Part shown: positions 60,664 to 64,000 of the stretch, piece by piece | Position numbering within the stretch: the stretch's first letter is position 1 | Layout: each line of letters opens with the position of its first letter | From: Avena insularis | Lineage: Eukaryota; Streptophyta; Magnoliopsida; Poales; Poaceae | Length of the DNA: 64,000 nucleotides | NCBI GenBank assembly: GCA_023614405.1 | Contig: CM042684.1 | Coordinates: forward strand, 208,140,941-208,204,940 | Direction: 5' to 3' | Program-made: the position numbers and the translations under genes | Notes under the pieces: generated by a model | Seen by the model: the letters and a program-made list of their open reading frames with translations, nothing else | Databases searched by the model: none | What the model was told of the DNA's origin: nothing

Positions 60664-61472
60664 AATGTCATCCACAATCTCCTCAGTTGTAGTAGGTACT
60701 AACACGTCCTCCACAAGTGACAATGCACGGTCCAGTGATACAGGTTGTAAAATAGATGGCTCCCTTTCTTCAAAAGCAACCTGGATATCACAAGAAACAA
60801 CACTAGGAGTAGAGATGATTACATTAGTAGAAACCTCATTTGTCTCATCAACTCTCACTCTCGGTTCTTCTACGACAGGATCAACATGTGGTTTGGCCGA
60901 TGGTGCAGGATGGCTAGCAGCCGCTGCAGGTGGCACCATAGGAGGCGGTTTAGATCTAGCCACAAAATGGCTGGTATATGGAAAACATGCACGTGACTTA
61001 GCCTCCTCAGCTAGTTGTGATTCAGCCTCTCTAGCATGGTGCAACAGTTCATTCATAGTCTCATACTTGTGATGACGAACAATGCTCTTTATTTGAAGCT
61101 TCAAACTTTTGAGAAAACGCTGCATAGTCATCTCAAGGGATTCACGAACTCTAGCACGTTGCATAAGCATCTCCATCTCCATGTAGTACTCATCAACTAA
61201 CATGTTACCTTGTCGCAACTGTGTGAGCTTGTCAAAAATTGACCGCAAGTACCTTAGCTGAATTGCCACTGTAAGGGCCTCAACCGAACACTGCAAGGTG
61301 GACACATTTACATTGATTGCTATCACTTGAGTTGGAATATTAGTGATTGTGGCAGTATTCTGATCCACTGCTGCTTGCATGTCCTTCATACTCCCATCAA
61401 TAGACTCGCGCCAATTAATAAGCTCCTCAACCTGTTTTTCTGTGACACAACTTCATCATCACTCAAAGACAT
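60664..61472 (-). pseudogene. Element J shortened gag and start of the Cys-rich ORF
   Basis: The likely ancestral start is ATG 61472-61470 (MSLSDDEVV, like MSSSDDDVV in B), but a shift near 61440 moves the frame, and the main frame is open from ATG 61389 (242 residues to the B insertion). It holds the coiled-coil N-terminus, then jumps at about residue 46 to YLRSIFDKL, so about 150 residues of the capsid N-half found in B are missing. The capsid C-half follows with RHHKYETMNELLHHAREAESQ. After an Ala/Pro linker it does not continue as zinc knuckle and protease but as an unrelated acidic segment (PVVEEPRVRVDE, LSLVEDVLVPTTTEE). It then runs in frame across the B insertion site into 52790-51921. 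Confidence 0.72.
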
Positions 61473-62780
61473 GATTAGTAGGTTAGTGCAAAAATCATAA
61501 TCTTTTTGGTGGAAATCTCTCACAACTCACTCGCAACTAATAAGAAAGCAGATCTTACCGTTCCAAAGTGAATAGAGATGCTTTACCAAACGCAATCAAA
61601 GATTTATGCACTGATGTGATGAAGTGAATATCAAAGGTATAGAGAATGATCCTAGGCACATAGGTTATTTATGGTGAAGCTCTAGGTATGGTATCCTATC
61701 TACACCGCAAACAAGTCCTAGTGTTGATCTTACAAAAACCCAAGAAACACACACGTGGAGAAAAACGTGGCAATGCAACTATGAAGGGTGTTGCACTACT
61801 CTCGAGAGACACTAGAAAAGCTCAAAGTAAACAGGCACAAGAGCTCAATCTACCGGTGCACAAAGATATCACTAGGCGTCTTGCTCAAATTCTCTTTTTT
61901 CTCTTTTTCTTTTGTATAGCTTCTTTCTCTTTTTTGATTTTTATTTTGCTATATGCTTTTTCTCTTTTTTTGAATATATATGACGCACGGCCAAATTACA
62001 AAGCACAACACCAAAATCCTAGGAGCAGCCTGTAGGAGCGGAAACTAGTCTCAATGGGAAAGTTCCTACACTTATGAAATAGAATGGTTATAGCTAAGGT
62101 TTGGAAAATTGCAAAATTTCACAATTTTTTATATGGCTGCCGTGGCAGAAAAACGAGGCAAATCTATGCCGTGACAGAGAATCTGTACCTCACGCCAGAA
62201 CGCGTGCCGCGGCAGGAAATCGGATCAGTGGCAGACAGGGACTCGCGGCAGAAAAAACGGGCATTTTCTGTGCCGCGGTAGAGAAACAGGCCAAAAATGT
62301 CCCCGTCAGAGCAGCGGCAAAGCAGGTGGCGCGCGACAGAGAAAGTGAACAGATTTGTGCCATGACAGAGCGGCGGTAGGATAGGAGAGCGCGGTAGAAC
62401 AAATCGTGCCGCGGCAGAGTTCCGATCCGGGGCAGACACGGTGTCGCGGCAGAGAAACTGGGTGTTTTCATGCCGCGGCAGAAATCAGTAAGGATTTTTT
62501 TTTGTGCAAACCGACTCGGCCAAGGGTGTTTGACCAGGACTCTAGCTAAAAGAACAGATCTAGCTATGGCGCCGGAAAACGATGGTGGAAACGACTAGAA
62601 CAAGAAGAAAAACGATGAAATAGATCTAGAGATAAACTAACAGATGAACACGGCCAACAACTATTACTCGAATACGATGTAATCTAGGCTATGGAAACTC
62701 TTTTTGTGGGCTTTTTCTGTATAGGACGAGAAACACTTTCAAATCTATGGATGGATTGTGGATTGCTTACCGAGGCAACA
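61473..62780 (-). other. Leader of element J with palindromic microrepeats
   Basis: No supported gene. 62135-62475 holds about 13 copies or decayed copies of TGCCGCGGCAGA, spaced 15-45 bases apart. Elsewhere AT-rich. Confidence 0.65.
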
Positions 62781-62796
62781 AGAAAATCTGATACCA
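62781..62796 (-). other. Primer-binding site of element J
   Basis: The minus strand reads TGGTATCAGATTTTCT, three bases from the LTR start at 62800; same type as in B. Confidence 0.85.
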
Positions 62797-62799
62797 AGA

Positions 62800-63622
62800 T
62801 GATATGGGGTGGCTCGATCTTCTCAGCAAGCACTTATCGATGGTGATGGTGGATGATAGATAACTAGCCTGTAGCTATGAACTCTCCCGCTCGAACCTCG
62901 ATGCCAATGCAATAGCTCTCGAACCTTGTAGGATAGTCACAACACCACGCTCTTGCACACGTAGCCATCGACCACGAACGGTAGTTTGCAATCTACTAAT
63001 TCCCAGTGGAACAACAGATCACACTCAATTAGAGTTGGTAAAATCGATCATAGGGTAATTCCAGAGGTTCTATGAAAGAACCATCTCCAAAATATTTTAA
63101 CGTGGTCTAAACCCTAAAACTAGTGCGCCCCATCTATTTACGAGTCTAGGGGTGCGGCGGCTAAGGGGGTGACCGAGTTGGTCCCACCGAACTAGGGTAC
63201 AAACCGACCCAAAATTGGGTTCAGCTCAGGGTTCTGCCGTGGCAGAGTTTGGGCATGTTTCTCCGCCGCGGCAGCCTGCCGTGGTAGAAAAGGACTATGT
63301 TTCTGTGCCGCCTGCCGTGGCAGGAAAACGCATCGTTTCTCTGCCACGGAACGCTTCCTCCCTCTCCTCCCTCGCGCATTCTTCATTGATCAACACGCCA
63401 TACTCCATATGCTTCAGCTCCTCGCTCTGTGCTACGCCTTCTTCTCCCATGTACCTGATCATACAATAGCACAAAGACTTAGGCAATATAAAATTCTTAT
63501 AAATGAAAGTATCATGGTCAACTAGCAATGAATTCACCCGATGGTCATTATTTATTTGACTCAATATTTCCTTCCAGTTCAAGCAGTCAGAATCATCATA
63601 ATCCTTGTATATATCCTCATCA
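62800..63622 (-). repeat. Middle LTR of the J tandem, 823 bp
   Basis: On plus starts TGATATGGGGTGG and ends TCCTCATCA. It serves as 5' LTR for the interior on its left and as 3' LTR for the interior on its right. More copies of the TGCCGYGGCAG motif (63233-63350) than in the left LTR. Confidence 0.87.
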
Positions 63623-64000
63623 TCCTCCCTTTCTTCATGAAAAGCCGTCCACGGCTTTGGCTAAGCTGAAAGTGGAAGAAACAAAAAGAACAACGTGTAC
63701 GCAAAGTATATGTATATATAACATGTTGTATTATTATTGTTCACATGAAAAGTATGTCCAATATACATCAAGCAACTTACATTGCAGGTATAAGTGAAGT
63801 ACAAAGAATCATGATCATGGTGAAAGACAACTAAATAGATAGTCTTGTTCTTCAATATTAAATTCAGTTTTCTTAAAGAAGATCTATGATCGAATTTGTG
63901 GACAAGATCAAACCAATTCAAAATGTGTGAAAACTAAATTGATCCACACCATGCTTCAACTGCGCTACTCTGATTATTATGAACATGATCATGTTGTCCA
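63623..64000 (-). mobile_element. Second copy of the element J interior (tandem arrangement)
   Basis: Nearly identical to 51764-52140, including the purine tract and the candidate intron (63780-63661, here with a proper AG end). In the ORF a TAG at 63934-63936 replaces the Trp codon of the other copy. It continues past the window edge. Confidence 0.88.

Larger units (their letters stand above)
50906..63622 (-). mobile_element. Element J: non-autonomous CRM-like element, minus strand, split by B
   Basis: Left LTR 50906-51763 and right LTR 62800-63622 share both ends (plus: TGATATKGGGTGG to TCCTCATCA). PBS is at 62781-62796 and a purine tract lies before the left LTR. The inner region, without element B and its TSD, is about 3.2 kb: leader, shortened gag, then an unusual Cys-rich ORF, with no protease, RT or integrase core. 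LTR ends, gag and the tail that runs into the LTR are related to B and C. The sequence right of 63622 is not flanking DNA but another copy of the J interior, see the tandem entry. Confidence 0.82.

Overview
The window looks like intergenic heterochromatin from a large, repeat-rich grass genome (Poaceae, probably Pooideae; inferred from element families and nesting, not from a host gene). I find no convincing host protein-coding, tRNA or rRNA gene. Almost every base belongs to LTR retrotransposons in several nesting layers or to a satellite array. Letters A-J below are labels for this annotation only.

Layout. (1) 1-9914: element A, a Tekay-type chromovirus on the minus strand, with the end of its 3' LTR at 1-689, decayed integrase-chromodomain, RNase H, RT, protease and gag, an extra upstream ORF (orf0) and a 2.9-kb 5' LTR at 7009-9914. 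A sits inside element C. (2) 9915-11198: the 3' end of C, a CRM-like element on the plus strand, which itself sits inside element D. (3) 11199-22476: the 3' part of D, a Tat/Retand-type element with integrase end on plus, a six-exon antisense ORF on minus, and a 507-bp LTR. The antisense ORF is cut by E (15370-21167, TSD AAAAC), which looks like a 5.8-kb solo LTR. (4) 22477-29137 and 37412-37725: a composite satellite of a ~175-bp repeat and a 46/47-bp minisatellite, hit by an Athila-like solo LTR (24969-26409) and by element F (29138-37411, TSD TCTAG), a non-autonomous element with 3.5-4.0-kb LTRs around only 847 bp. (5) 37726-49307: H, a copia-like element without coding capacity whose right LTR holds G (45095-49242, TSD GTAAT), a solo LTR of the F family. 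(6) 49313-50905: I, a related LTR in inverted orientation. (7) 50906-64000: J, a non-autonomous CRM-like element on minus in an LTR-internal-LTR-internal tandem arrangement. Its unusual ORF is interrupted by B (52796-60663, TSD AATGT), a full-length CRM-like element on plus.

How the parts relate. B, C and J are relatives: they share LTR segments and the same C-terminal tail running from pol into the LTR. B, or a relative of it, is a plausible source of proteins for J. A is a plausible relative of a driver for F/G, because F keeps a short stretch resembling the 3' end of A. Coding regions are mostly decayed. The premature stops are strikingly uniform: 12 TAG, 2 TAA and no TGA among 14 counted.

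Most interesting: the 46-bp minisatellite is an inverted, amplified piece of the 175-bp satellite; the three CRM-like subfamilies each carry a different palindromic microrepeat in the same LTR position; J encodes an unusual Cys/His/aromatic-rich protein; and five introns of the D antisense ORF can be placed with exact GT-AG boundaries and consistent phase. All calls come from reading the sequence; no database search was run.
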